Program-made: the position numbers and the translations under genes
Part shown: positions 1 to 5,956 of the stretch, one piece after another
How positions within the stretch are numbered: position 1 is the first letter of the stretch
How the letters are laid out: each line of letters opens with the position of its first letter
Source: a virus
Length of the DNA: 64,000 bases
Reading direction: 5' to 3' (one strand)
IMG/VR virus record: IMGVR_UViG_3300009103_001698
Location: 17,937-81,936 of that record
The notes under the pieces: model-generated
What the model was told of the DNA's origin: nothing
The model's database searches: none
Seen by the model: the letters and a program-made list of their open reading frames with translations, nothing else

Positions 1-309
1 AGAGCGGGCAACAGTATATCGAGCGGGTGGAGGGTACACTGTTCTGCACCTCAAGGCAGTAACTCGATGACAACGGCGCAGACAAACGAGGGTGCTGCTA
101 TCCAGTATATTGGATTGCATTGCGTTGGTGACAGCGTTTTTCACTGGGCCGGGACAAGCTCGAATTTTATTTTGCTTGGCGAGGAGGCTTATGGTGCCGC
201 GTTTGACCCAACCAAGTTGATACTGAAGTTTAGACGCTATGCTGGAGATACTCAGATTCTGAGCGTCGATTTCGTTAGGGTAATCCCCGGGGCAACCTTT
301 CCATTCTAA
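1..309 (+). CDS. C-terminal end of a virion structural protein (partial)
   Basis: The frame is open from the first base of the window to a TAA at 307-309, so this is the 3' end of a gene that begins upstream. An internal ATG at 67 has no Shine-Dalgarno and is probably not the start. The visible 102 residues are rich in Gly, Ser, Thr and aromatics and look beta-structured (for example GLHCVGDSVFHWAGTSS), as is common at the C-termini of phage tail-fibre or capsid-decoration proteins. The position at the edge of phage genes suits a structural role, but I recognise no named family. The call of 'structural' is inference from composition. Confidence 0.45.
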   Translation, partial: RAGNSISSGWRVHCSAPQGSNSMTTAQTNEGAAIQYIGLHCVGDSVFHWAGTSSNFILLGEEAYGAAFDPTKLILKFRRYAGDTQILSVDFVRVIPGATFPF

Positions 310-325
310 TAAGGACAACAAACAA

Positions 326-418
326 ATGAACTCTAAAAACCCTAAAAATACTCTATTTATCGCATCACTCTATCTTGGTTTTCTTGCGTTGGTTATCTAC
401 GCTTCTTACGTTATTTGA
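326..418 (+). CDS. 30-residue single-pass membrane miniprotein
   Basis: A short ORF of 30 codons starts at ATG 326, 10 nt after an AAGGA ribosome-binding site (311-315), and ends with TGA at 416-418. After a polar N-terminus (MNSKNPKNT) residues 10-30 form one hydrophobic stretch (LFIASLYLGFLALVIYASYV), long enough for one transmembrane helix. It fills the space between the upstream structural gene and the next gene. Function is unknown; small phage membrane proteins can act in lysis timing, superinfection exclusion or as toxins, but nothing here decides between these. The ribosome-binding site and helix are visible; translation is inferred. Confidence 0.5.
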   Translation: MNSKNPKNTLFIASLYLGFLALVIYASYVI

Positions 419-448
419 ATAAACCGCTTATAGTGCCATAGTTACTAT
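415..448 (+). promoter_or_regulatory. Promoter-like site abutting the start at 449
   Basis: TTGAAT (415-420), a 16-nt spacer, and CATAGT (437-442) lie exactly 6 nt before ATG 449. No Shine-Dalgarno is present. If used, transcription would start at or next to the start codon and give a leaderless mRNA. The arrangement is nearly the same as at 640-675. Confidence 0.4.
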
Positions 449-643
449 ATGGACGAGGAACTTCCTCCTGTTAGCGGCTCAATACTTGTTGAAAACTGTT
501 TCTATTGTCTAAACACTCGCAAAAAAAGAGTTGTTTATTACCCTGCGATGCCTTACTACTGGGTTGCCTGCCCCTACTGCGTCAGAACTCCCAACACAGC
601 CGAAGATAAAATTAGAAGATCCAGAAAAATAAAAAAAGGTTAA
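449..643 (+). CDS. Small zinc-ribbon protein
   Basis: A 64-residue protein with two CxxC knuckles, CFYC (about residues 17-20) and CPYC (about 41-44), separated by a short beta-hairpin-like segment. This is the pattern of a zinc ribbon that binds one zinc ion through four cysteines. The C-terminus is strongly basic (KIRRSRKIKKG), which would suit nucleic-acid binding. Small zinc ribbons are common in large phages and often bind nucleic acid or polymerase, but no specific partner can be named. The start lies 6 nt after a TATAGT-like -10 with no ribosome-binding site, so the mRNA may be leaderless. Confidence 0.6.
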   Translation: MDEELPPVSGSILVENCFYCLNTRKKRVVYYPAMPYYWVACPYCVRTPNTAEDKIRRSRKIKKG

Positions 644-674
644 CAACTTTCTGGTTGTATGCTATAGTTATTGT
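640..674 (+). promoter_or_regulatory. Promoter-like site abutting the start at 675
   Basis: TTAACA (640-645) and TATAGT (663-668) are separated by 17 nt, a good sigma70-type arrangement. ATG 675 begins 6 nt after the -10, where transcription would be expected to start. There is no Shine-Dalgarno. The sequence TTATTGTATG across the start recurs at the start at 12838. Confidence 0.5.
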
Positions 675-917
675 ATGGCATTTAGTGGTTCTAACATTAG
701 AAAGCAAAAAGATGTTTTTCAGATGCTCCAAAGGCTCCTGGAAAAATCAGAAATCTTAGAAGATCACATGGCTATCAGAAGGGCAGAAGGAGCAACGCCA
801 AAAGTTGATCTGGAAACAGCCAGATACTTGATTAGAGAGACCGATCTACAAAACTTAAGAGCGTGTGTTGCTACATTACGTTGGGTCGTTGGTGAACTTG
901 ACGATCTAAACTTCTGA
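675..917 (+). CDS. Hypothetical helical protein
   Basis: An 80-residue protein that I do not recognise. It is predicted to be mostly helical, with amphipathic segments at residues 10-35 (QKDVFQMLQRLLEKSEILED) and 45-75, and no membrane segment, signal peptide or metal-binding motif. It sits among other small phage genes and has its own promoter-like element but no Shine-Dalgarno. It ends at 917, and the next gene's CTATTTATT element follows within three bases, so the two are probably transcribed separately under some conditions. Confidence 0.55.
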   Translation: MAFSGSNIRKQKDVFQMLQRLLEKSEILEDHMAIRRAEGATPKVDLETARYLIRETDLQNLRACVATLRWVVGELDDLNF

Positions 918-919
918 TA

Positions 920-930
920 CTATTTATTTT
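920..930 (+). promoter_or_regulatory. Late-promoter-like element CTATTTATT
   Basis: CTATTTATT at 920-928 is two bases before the GTG start at 931, with no Shine-Dalgarno. It is a one-base variant of the CTATTTATA element at 3009, 4658, 6965 and 40138. Its position suggests a promoter used by the phage late sigma factor; this is inferred. Confidence 0.35.
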
Positions 931-1269
931 GTGAGCGAAAAGAAAACATCCGACAATAAAACTATTATCGTAGTTGCAGTAATAACCTCGCTAGCGGGTC
1001 TAGGGACGGCTGTGGTCAATCGTATCAGCCCAAACGAGCCAGCAGCCAAAGTAAGCTATGAAGTCGTCAAAGACGCTGTTGGCACCGTTGCTGACGACAT
1101 TGATAAGTTGGAAACTCGCTTGAGAGAGGCGGAAAAAGCGCTGGCAGTTCTAAAACACTCTCGTGGAAACAGAAGACCACGATCAAGAATGAGAAAGAAA
1201 AGAGAATCACTCAAAAAACGGGTCAGAATGCCAGATTATAGCACCGTACAGAGAGGAAAAAGAAGATGA
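931..1269 (+). CDS. Membrane-anchored coiled-coil protein, possible inner-membrane spanin
   Basis: A 112-residue protein with a GTG start. After a short polar N-terminus, residues 11-28 (TIIVVAVITSLAGLGTAV) form a membrane anchor. A coiled coil follows (about residues 45-80, including DDIDKLETRLREAEKALAVL), then a very basic Arg/Lys-rich tail. The next gene, a lipoprotein, overlaps it by 4 nt (ATGA). An N-anchored coiled-coil protein coupled to an outer-membrane lipoprotein is the layout of i-spanin/o-spanin pairs that fuse the two membranes at lysis. However, the basic tail and the Cys-rich partner are unusual, so an envelope or DNA-associated role is also possible. Spanin function is inferred from layout only. 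Confidence 0.45.
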   Translation: MSEKKTSDNKTIIVVAVITSLAGLGTAVVNRISPNEPAAKVSYEVVKDAVGTVADDIDKLETRLREAEKALAVLKHSRGNRRPRSRMRKKRESLKKRVRMPDYSTVQRGKRR

Positions 1270-1661
1270 AGAAAATTATTATGTTAATGGCACTTGTTTT
1301 AGCAAGTTGTACCTACGATTATAAAATTCCAATAGACACAGACGCGATCAAATACGTTGTAGAACACCCAATCGCACCATCAGAGCCAGATACGGTAGAG
1401 AAAAGTGAGAAGATCGTCGAGATCACAGGGGAAGCAGAAATCTATACTCCTCAATCTATCAATTGTCCAGCATTGGCTGGCTTTATTTCCAGCAACATTC
1501 TTTTATCAACCTATTGTAACGTCGCACAGAAAGAAAATTATAAATGTTGTAGAGTTCCATACGACGATGATAACTTAGCCTGTAAGGTTTTCTTTTGTCA
1601 CACAAATATAACGAAAGATTACACTGTTGCTTGTATGGGCTACAGTGATGAATGTGAATAA
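1266..1661 (+). CDS. Cysteine-rich lipoprotein (first of a tandem pair)
   Basis: A 131-residue protein with a lipoprotein signal peptide: basic start, hydrophobic core and lipobox LASC with the modified Cys at residue 15. The acylated protein would sit in the Gram-negative outer or inner membrane facing the periplasm. The mature part has eight or so cysteines, including CC in ENYKCC and a final DEC, in a pattern shared with the next gene (C...C-x5-ENYxCC...C-x-V-x-FC...C...DEC). The two are therefore tandem paralogues, probably stabilised by disulfides. It overlaps the upstream anchored coiled-coil gene by ATGA, suggesting a joint envelope function. Specific function unknown. Confidence 0.6.
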   Translation: MKKIIMLMALVLASCTYDYKIPIDTDAIKYVVEHPIAPSEPDTVEKSEKIVEITGEAEIYTPQSINCPALAGFISSNILLSTYCNVAQKENYKCCRVPYDDDNLACKVFFCHTNITKDYTVACMGYSDECE

Positions 1662-1664
1662 CGC

Positions 1665-1677
1665 TACTAGTTATTAT
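1665..1677 (+). promoter_or_regulatory. TACTAGTTATTAT element abutting the start at 1678
   Basis: This AT-rich element ends directly at ATG 1678 and resembles the sites at 437 and 663 (CATAGT or TATAGT followed by six bases and ATG). No clear -35 and no Shine-Dalgarno are visible. It may be another leaderless promoter-start unit; weaker than the others. Confidence 0.25.
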
Positions 1678-2007
1678 ATGCGTTATGAATTTTTATTGAT
1701 AATAATTCTACTTTTCGCCGCTTGCACGGTCAATTTAGAGGTTGATGAACTTCCAAAAGTAGAAGTAGAACATAAACTTACATTACCAGAGTCAGCTGAC
1801 GGTACAATTCCACATCAGTGTGATAATTTGGCGAACATAGAGATGAGCAAGTTCTTTGAAGCAGGACTTTGTGACGAATATCAAAGAGAAAACTATACTT
1901 GCTGCGAATTTAAGTATAATGCGACATGTACTGTGTCTTTTTGTACAATGATAAAACCTTCATACGAAAAATACTGTACAATGATCAGTGATGAATGTCA
2001 GTTTTAG
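1678..2007 (+). CDS. Cysteine-rich lipoprotein (second of a tandem pair)
   Basis: From ATG 1678 this is a 109-residue protein with a textbook lipoprotein signal: MRYEFLLIIILLFAAC, modified Cys at residue 16. An in-frame upstream ATG at 1627 would bury the signal peptide and overlap the previous gene, so 1678 is preferred. The mature domain repeats the cysteine layout of the upstream lipoprotein (ENYTCC, VSFC, final SDEC), showing a tandem duplication followed by strong divergence. Both probably sit in the periplasm anchored to a membrane. Phage lipoproteins can block receptors (superinfection immunity) or act as outer-membrane spanins; neither is proven here. Confidence 0.6.
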   Translation: MRYEFLLIIILLFAACTVNLEVDELPKVEVEHKLTLPESADGTIPHQCDNLANIEMSKFFEAGLCDEYQRENYTCCEFKYNATCTVSFCTMIKPSYEKYCTMISDECQF

Positions 2008-2270
2008 GAGAGACACATAACGCTAATAGAACGATGGCTAGAAAAACAGAAAAAGAGCAAATAAAAGAACTTAAACGACGACTGAAAAGCATAAACAAAG
2101 AGTGTGATGCGCTTAAAGATGAGAATGAATCTCTCTGGTTCCTTTTAGACGAGATGAAAGAATCAAGGATAGAGAACTTTACAGATGAGATAATGGAATT
2201 GTTGGAAGATACTCACGAAAAAATGGTAAAAATGAGAAAATCGATGGTTAGTAAAGCTTCAGAAGCGTAA
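1995..2270 (+). CDS. Coiled-coil hypothetical protein
   Basis: A strongly charged helical protein (91 residues from ATG 1995, or 78 from ATG 2034). Residues from about 15 to the end have heptad-like Leu/Ile spacing (EQIKELKRRLKSINKECDAL and following), typical of a dimeric coiled coil. The 1995 start overlaps the lipoprotein gene by 13 nt; ATG 2034 follows an AGGAG at 2006-2010 at too long a distance for a normal ribosome-binding site. I cannot choose between the two with confidence. No family recognised and no membrane segment seen. Confidence 0.5.
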   Translation: MSVLGETHNANRTMARKTEKEQIKELKRRLKSINKECDALKDENESLWFLLDEMKESRIENFTDEIMELLEDTHEKMVKMRKSMVSKASEA

Positions 2271-2273
2271 ACA

Positions 2274-2720
2274 ATGCAAGAACTCCTAGAAAAAATGAAA
2301 AAAGACGGTGACGAACCCGAAAGAAGGAAGTTCGGAGCCTGTGTTGTCATTCTCAGAGGCAATCAGTTCCTCGCATTAGAAAGATCTTCAGAGTCAGAGT
2401 TCGCACCGGACAAATGGGGCTTTCCAGGAGGTGGTTCAGACCCGGGAGAGACCCCAGAAGAGACAGCAGCAAGAGAAACTTACGAAGAAACCGGTCTTAT
2501 TGTCAACGAACTTGTGTTTTTGACAATGAAAGTGGGAAATAAAGGCAAATTTGTCTATTTTTTCGCTTGTGACGACTTCAGTGGTAAGGTTGATATGAAA
2601 AAAGTGAAAGAAGAGCACAAAGATTATGCTTGGATCGAACCTCACGAGATGAATAAGTATTCTTTTGCTGATAAAGTGGAAGGTTTTATCGATCGCTTAG
2701 TAACAGGAACAGTTTTGTGA
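2274..2720 (+). CDS. Nudix hydrolase
   Basis: A 148-residue protein with a perfect Nudix box, GX5EX7REUXEEXGU, at residues 53-75 (…PGETPEETAARETYEETGL). Nudix enzymes cleave nucleoside diphosphates linked to another group, using Mg2+ bound by the REXXEE glutamates. The length is normal for a single-domain member. Possible substrates include (d)NTPs, ADP-ribose, NAD(H) or RNA 5' caps; the box alone does not tell. It lies upstream of a protein with an NMN-adenylyltransferase-like domain, and some phages (for example KVP40) link Nudix and NMNAT activities in NAD metabolism, so an NAD-related role is possible but inferred. Confidence 0.9.
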   Translation: MQELLEKMKKDGDEPERRKFGACVVILRGNQFLALERSSESEFAPDKWGFPGGGSDPGETPEETAARETYEETGLIVNELVFLTMKVGNKGKFVYFFACDDFSGKVDMKKVKEEHKDYAWIEPHEMNKYSFADKVEGFIDRLVTGTVL

Positions 2721-2748
2721 AGAAAAATACAGGAGAGCCCATGATTCT

Positions 2749-2991
2749 ATGAAGAAAATCACATTTATTTTAATATTGCTCCTTTTTGTGCCAGTGGCAG
2801 GAGCAAAAAGCAAGAAAAAAGCAAGATTTTATGACTTTAGCGACCAACTTATCGACGGAAAGCTACGAAAACCATCAACACTCTATATGGAATCCAGAAC
2901 AAGAGCCAAATTCTCTAGATTGCTCAGTCTCAAGAAGAGTTTCCGACAAGAGCTAATGTCGTCAGGCAAAGATCCAGCCCTAAATAGGTAA
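2749..2991 (+). CDS. Small exported hypothetical protein
   Basis: An 80-residue protein with a Sec-type signal peptide (MKKITFILILLLFVPVAGA) and a likely cleavage after AGA near residue 19. The mature 60 residues are basic and polar (KSKKKARFYDFSD, later RTRAKFSRLLSLKKSF). It is expected in the periplasm. A Shine-Dalgarno AGGAGA lies about 20 nt upstream. The family and function are not recognised. Confidence 0.6.
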   Translation: MKKITFILILLLFVPVAGAKSKKKARFYDFSDQLIDGKLRKPSTLYMESRTRAKFSRLLSLKKSFRQELMSSGKDPALNR

Positions 2992-3008
2992 ATTCCTTTT
3001 TTTAGTGC

Positions 3009-3022
3009 CTATTTATAACACT
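3009..3022 (+). promoter_or_regulatory. Late-promoter-like element CTATTTATA
   Basis: CTATTTATA at 3009-3017 is followed by ACACT and ATG 3023. The same arrangement, CTATTTATA then GCACT then ATG, occurs at 6965-6981. No Shine-Dalgarno is present at either. Read as a -10-type late promoter, transcription would start at or beside the start codon. Confidence 0.5.
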
Positions 3023-3268
3023 ATGGCTAAAAAAGTAAAAATCCTCATAAAAGAACTCAATACTTCTGGAATTGACGTCAATATCTCCGGTATGAACATG
3101 CGGAGACACCGATTAGGTTCCAGATCCAAGAAAAAAGACCAAATTGATCGATTAGAAGATGATCTAGACAAAACATTGACCACATTAGAGCGTTTAGAAG
3201 AGTACGTGCGACATTTGCACCGTATGATGACCCAAATGATTAAAAAGAACCGTAAAGGGGACAAATAG
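3023..3268 (+). CDS. Basic coiled-coil hypothetical protein
   Basis: An 81-residue basic protein from ATG 3023. A GTG at 3005 would extend it by six residues, but that extension lies across the CTATTTATA promoter-like element, so 3023 is preferred. Residues from about 38 onward form a coiled-coil-like helix (KDQIDRLEDDLDKTLTTLER) ending in a Met/Lys-rich tail. No catalytic motif. It is followed after two bases by the nucleotidyltransferase gene, so the two are likely co-transcribed. Function unknown. Confidence 0.6.
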   Translation: MAKKVKILIKELNTSGIDVNISGMNMRRHRLGSRSKKKDQIDRLEDDLDKTLTTLERLEEYVRHLHRMMTQMIKKNRKGDK

Positions 3269-3270
3269 CC

Positions 3271-4011
3271 ATGATTAAGTTGAAAATCAAGGATCACGCT
3301 GGTGGATGCGGTGATCATAGCGAAGAATTAGACTTTGAACCCCAAAAAGTGCTCCAAGAGGACATTTGGGACGGTGAAGCCCTTAGATTCGAGGTAAAAG
3401 AGGCATTATTGGCTATTGTAGAGGAATTTAAGGAGTTTTTGGGTCTAGAAGAGATTATTGTCGAAGATATCCAGCTTACAGGCAGTTTAGCCAACTATAA
3501 CTACACTAGTTACAGCGATATTGACCTACATTTGCTTATTGACTTCGATAAGGTGGATGAAAACGATGATTTGGTCAAAGAATACTTCAAAAGCAAGAAA
3601 AACCTCTGGAATAACCGCCATAACATCCGAATTAAGGGCTTTGAGGTGGAAATTTACCCTCAAAACGTCGATGAAATGCACCATTCTACCGGTGTTTACA
3701 GTATTTTAGAGGATAATTGGGTAAAAACACCCAAAAAGTCCCATTTTGATGTCTGTCACAGCTGTATTAACAACAAAGTAGACGATTTTAAGCGCAAAAT
3801 CGACGAAATACCCGGTTCAGAGGACCCTTTAGAGACAATTTCGGCTCTAAAAGAGAAGATTTGGGGTATGAGAAAGGCTGGATTAGAGGAAAAAGGGGAG
3901 TTTTCAACCGAAAATCTGGCATTTAAGGTGCTCCGTAGGGCCGGTTATCTGGCTAAAATGGACGATTTTAGGCGTTTAGAGTACGATAAATCCTTTTCAT
4001 TATTGGATTAG
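3271..4011 (+). CDS. Pol-beta-fold nucleotidyltransferase
   Basis: A 246-residue protein with the nucleotidyltransferase signature hG[GS]x(9-13)Dh[DE]h: Gly71-Ser72 in LTGSLANYN, and Asp83/Asp85 in YSDIDLHLL. A third carboxylate is probably Glu125 or Glu127 in GFEVEIYP. These residues bind the two metal ions that activate NTP transfer. The fold covers CCA-adding enzymes, MNT antitoxin-type AMPylators, aminoglycoside nucleotidyltransferases and 2'-5' oligoadenylate synthetases; the C-terminal helical part does not let me choose. All core residues are present, so it is likely active. A CxxC pair (CHSC, about residues 162-165) may bind metal. Phage homologues are usually uncharacterised. Confidence 0.75.
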   Translation: MIKLKIKDHAGGCGDHSEELDFEPQKVLQEDIWDGEALRFEVKEALLAIVEEFKEFLGLEEIIVEDIQLTGSLANYNYTSYSDIDLHLLIDFDKVDENDDLVKEYFKSKKNLWNNRHNIRIKGFEVEIYPQNVDEMHHSTGVYSILEDNWVKTPKKSHFDVCHSCINNKVDDFKRKIDEIPGSEDPLETISALKEKIWGMRKAGLEEKGEFSTENLAFKVLRRAGYLAKMDDFRRLEYDKSFSLLD

Positions 4012-4023
4012 AGTGGGGAAACT

Positions 4024-4656
4024 ATGCCTGACATCGATAAAAACCTAATCGATCTTAAGAGACACATAGCAAAAAACATCCCAGGGTTCGAGATTAAAGC
4101 AAAAAACAAGAGTAAGTTTATTAAGTTCCTGTCTTTTCTGCTGTTTTTCAACAAAGGGTTCATGACAAACTACATAACTACGCTATATCCTAGGATATTC
4201 GTGCCGGATGATACTTGGGAGAAGAGAAACCCCTTATCTGCTGTAATGGTGTATGCTCACGAGTATGTACACCTAAAAGATCGCCATTTAATGGGCTGGG
4301 GCTTCAATTACCTCTATCTAACCCCTCAACTTTATTCGTTATTCGCGTTATTGGCTATTTTTGCTAGCAATTGGTGGCTATTATCTTTATTATTCTTATT
4401 ACCCATCCCTAGCCCCGGTAGAATGTGGTTAGAACTGCGAGGGTACACAATGACGATGGCTGTGGCTCATTGGTACGGATATACTGTCGTTCCCAACCAT
4501 TATATAAAGTATTTTACAAAATCGGGCTATTATTGGATGTTTCCATCTGATAGGATTATGGAATGGCTATTATGGCGAGAGTTTGAGAAGATCCGTGATA
4601 ATAATCTAAGTCCGCTGCAACAAGAAGTAAAAGAAGTGTTATTCCCAGCGAAATAA
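4024..4656 (+). CDS. Membrane-bound zinc metallopeptidase-like protein
   Basis: A 210-residue protein with HEYVH (His79, Glu80, His83), the zincin HExxH motif, followed by two hydrophobic segments (about residues 98-116 and 117-130) and then WLELRGY, whose Glu is a plausible third zinc ligand as in gluzincins. The ribosome-binding site GTGGGGA precedes ATG 4024. A membrane protease could process envelope or virion proteins, but no substrate is evident. It is one of three HExxH proteins in this window, and they differ in the rest of the sequence. Activity is inferred from motif only. Confidence 0.65.
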   Translation: MPDIDKNLIDLKRHIAKNIPGFEIKAKNKSKFIKFLSFLLFFNKGFMTNYITTLYPRIFVPDDTWEKRNPLSAVMVYAHEYVHLKDRHLMGWGFNYLYLTPQLYSLFALLAIFASNWWLLSLLFLLPIPSPGRMWLELRGYTMTMAVAHWYGYTVVPNHYIKYFTKSGYYWMFPSDRIMEWLLWREFEKIRDNNLSPLQQEVKEVLFPAK

Positions 4657-4657
4657 C

Positions 4658-4666
4658 TATTTATAA
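4658..4666 (+). promoter_or_regulatory. Late-promoter-like element CTATTTATA
   Basis: CTATTTATA lies 20 nt upstream of ATG 4687, with an AGGGG-type ribosome-binding site between, so the transcript would carry a short leader here, unlike at 3009 and 6965. It starts immediately after the stop codon of the upstream gene. Confidence 0.5.
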
Positions 4667-4686
4667 CAGACTCCAGGGGTAAAATA

Positions 4687-5892
4687 ATGTTTATTACAGA
4701 AAGACGATTATTCAAGGACACAATTGAGATCCTAGAAGAAGATAAAGAGTGGTGGCTTAAGCGACGACCACGAGATAAGAAAAATTTAAGAGTTTTGCTT
4801 GGAAAATCAGCCAAAGGCGGAAAATATACAAAAAAAGGAGCACCATTTACGAATGATCCTCCAAAATACAAAGGAAATAAAGGGGCGCCGGGATTGGGTA
4901 TGCTTCAAGAGCGATTCAGCATTAATACTCTTAAATCGTTAAAAGTTGGCGAAAGTTTATCGATAACCCCGAAAAAAGATATAAGTGGTATGATGAAGAA
5001 GGGCACAACTTATTTTATAACAAAGTCCAACGAAGATACATTTTCAATCAATCCCCCAGTAATGGGAAAAAAAGTTGTTTCTCTAAGTGATTTAGAATCT
5101 ATAGCTAATAGTATTAACCCTAATGACTTTGTGGTAAATAAAGGAAAAAGTAAAAAAGCTACAATGAAAACTGAAATTTCGCCAAATCAACAAGAAGATG
5201 TAGCAAAGAAACTAACTAAAAAACACATACCCGGAGTTTCTGGTAGTTTTATAAGTAAAGTAGGTGATTGGTTTAAAAATAGTGCTTTTATTAAAACTAT
5301 TGGTGATGTTATAAATTGGTTTAGAAAGCTTTGGAAAAAGTATACTGGCGGGAAAGAAGAAAAAGAAGTCGAGAAACAAGAGCTTGCCGCAGGTGTTACA
5401 GTTACAGATGGTAAAGGAAAGACTAGAATTGGTAAAGTAGAGGGAAAACGAGCAGTGTTTTTACCAAATGAGACTAGACTAGGCGGTACTAGAGCTTGGA
5501 GAAACAATAATCCTGGAAATCTTAGATTAACAACGGCATGGGAGTCTTATGGTGCTATTGGTCGAGAAAAAGCCGGCAGAGGCGGGTTTGCTATCTTTCC
5601 AGATGAGGCAACGGGGACTAGAGCGTTGGAAACATACATAAAAAGATTTGGCATCAATAAAGGCAAAACTATTGCTAAATTTATGAGAATGTATGCCCCC
5701 AAACAAGATAAAAATGATCCTGCTAGTTATGCCGCCAAAATAGCTAGAAAACTTAATGTAGATGTTGATACACCAATGAATACTCTACCGATTTCATCAG
5801 TTGCTATTTTTGCAAAAGCGATAAGAGGTGTAGAAGGTTGGCGGGCAGGTAGTATCGCTCAACCTTATGATTTTACAACGGCTGTTGCATAA
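4687..5892 (+). CDS. Putative virion-associated lysozyme-like protein
   Basis: A 401-residue protein. The C-terminal domain (about residues 260-401) has RNNNPGNLR (from Asn273), then GGFAIFPDEATGTRALETY and YAPKQDKNDPASYA. This NNPGN-type module is found in phage structural proteins and endolysins and is thought to be a lysozyme-like peptidoglycan hydrolase. The N-terminal 250 residues are basic and low in recognisable domains. Near the N-terminus, IEILEEDK resembles an I/L-x-E prohead-protease or targeting site, as in other proteins of this block. It follows a CTATTTATA element, supporting late expression. It could be an internal or tail-tip cell-wall enzyme used at entry, or an endolysin; no signal peptide is seen. 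Confidence 0.6.
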   Translation: MFITERRLFKDTIEILEEDKEWWLKRRPRDKKNLRVLLGKSAKGGKYTKKGAPFTNDPPKYKGNKGAPGLGMLQERFSINTLKSLKVGESLSITPKKDISGMMKKGTTYFITKSNEDTFSINPPVMGKKVVSLSDLESIANSINPNDFVVNKGKSKKATMKTEISPNQQEDVAKKLTKKHIPGVSGSFISKVGDWFKNSAFIKTIGDVINWFRKLWKKYTGGKEEKEVEKQELAAGVTVTDGKGKTRIGKVEGKRAVFLPNETRLGGTRAWRNNNPGNLRLTTAWESYGAIGREKAGRGGFAIFPDEATGTRALETYIKRFGINKGKTIAKFMRMYAPKQDKNDPASYAAKIARKLNVDVDTPMNTLPISSVAIFAKAIRGVEGWRAGSIAQPYDFTTAVA

Positions 5893-5897
5893 AATCC

Positions 5898-5926
5898 TTT
5901 ACAATCAAGCAGTTTTATAGTATAAT
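5898..5926 (+). promoter_or_regulatory. Strong sigma70-type promoter for the purA-like gene
   Basis: TTTACA (5898-5903), a 17-nt spacer, and TATAAT (5921-5926): only one mismatch from the bacterial consensus. A leader of about 25 nt follows, with AAGGAG (5946-5951) before ATG 5957. This suggests host RNA polymerase transcribes the gene early, unlike the flanking genes with CTATTTATA elements. Confidence 0.8.
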
Positions 5927-5956
5927 AGTACTATCTTTCATACACAAGGAGTTTCT

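Noticed and set aside
352-361. CTATTTATC as another late promoter
   Set aside because: It falls inside the 30-codon miniprotein gene and 88 nt before the next start, unlike the other copies.
3005-3022. GTG 3005 as the start of the coiled-coil gene
   Set aside because: The six extra codons lie across the CTATTTATA promoter-like element that recurs elsewhere; ATG 3023 fits the repeated spacing.
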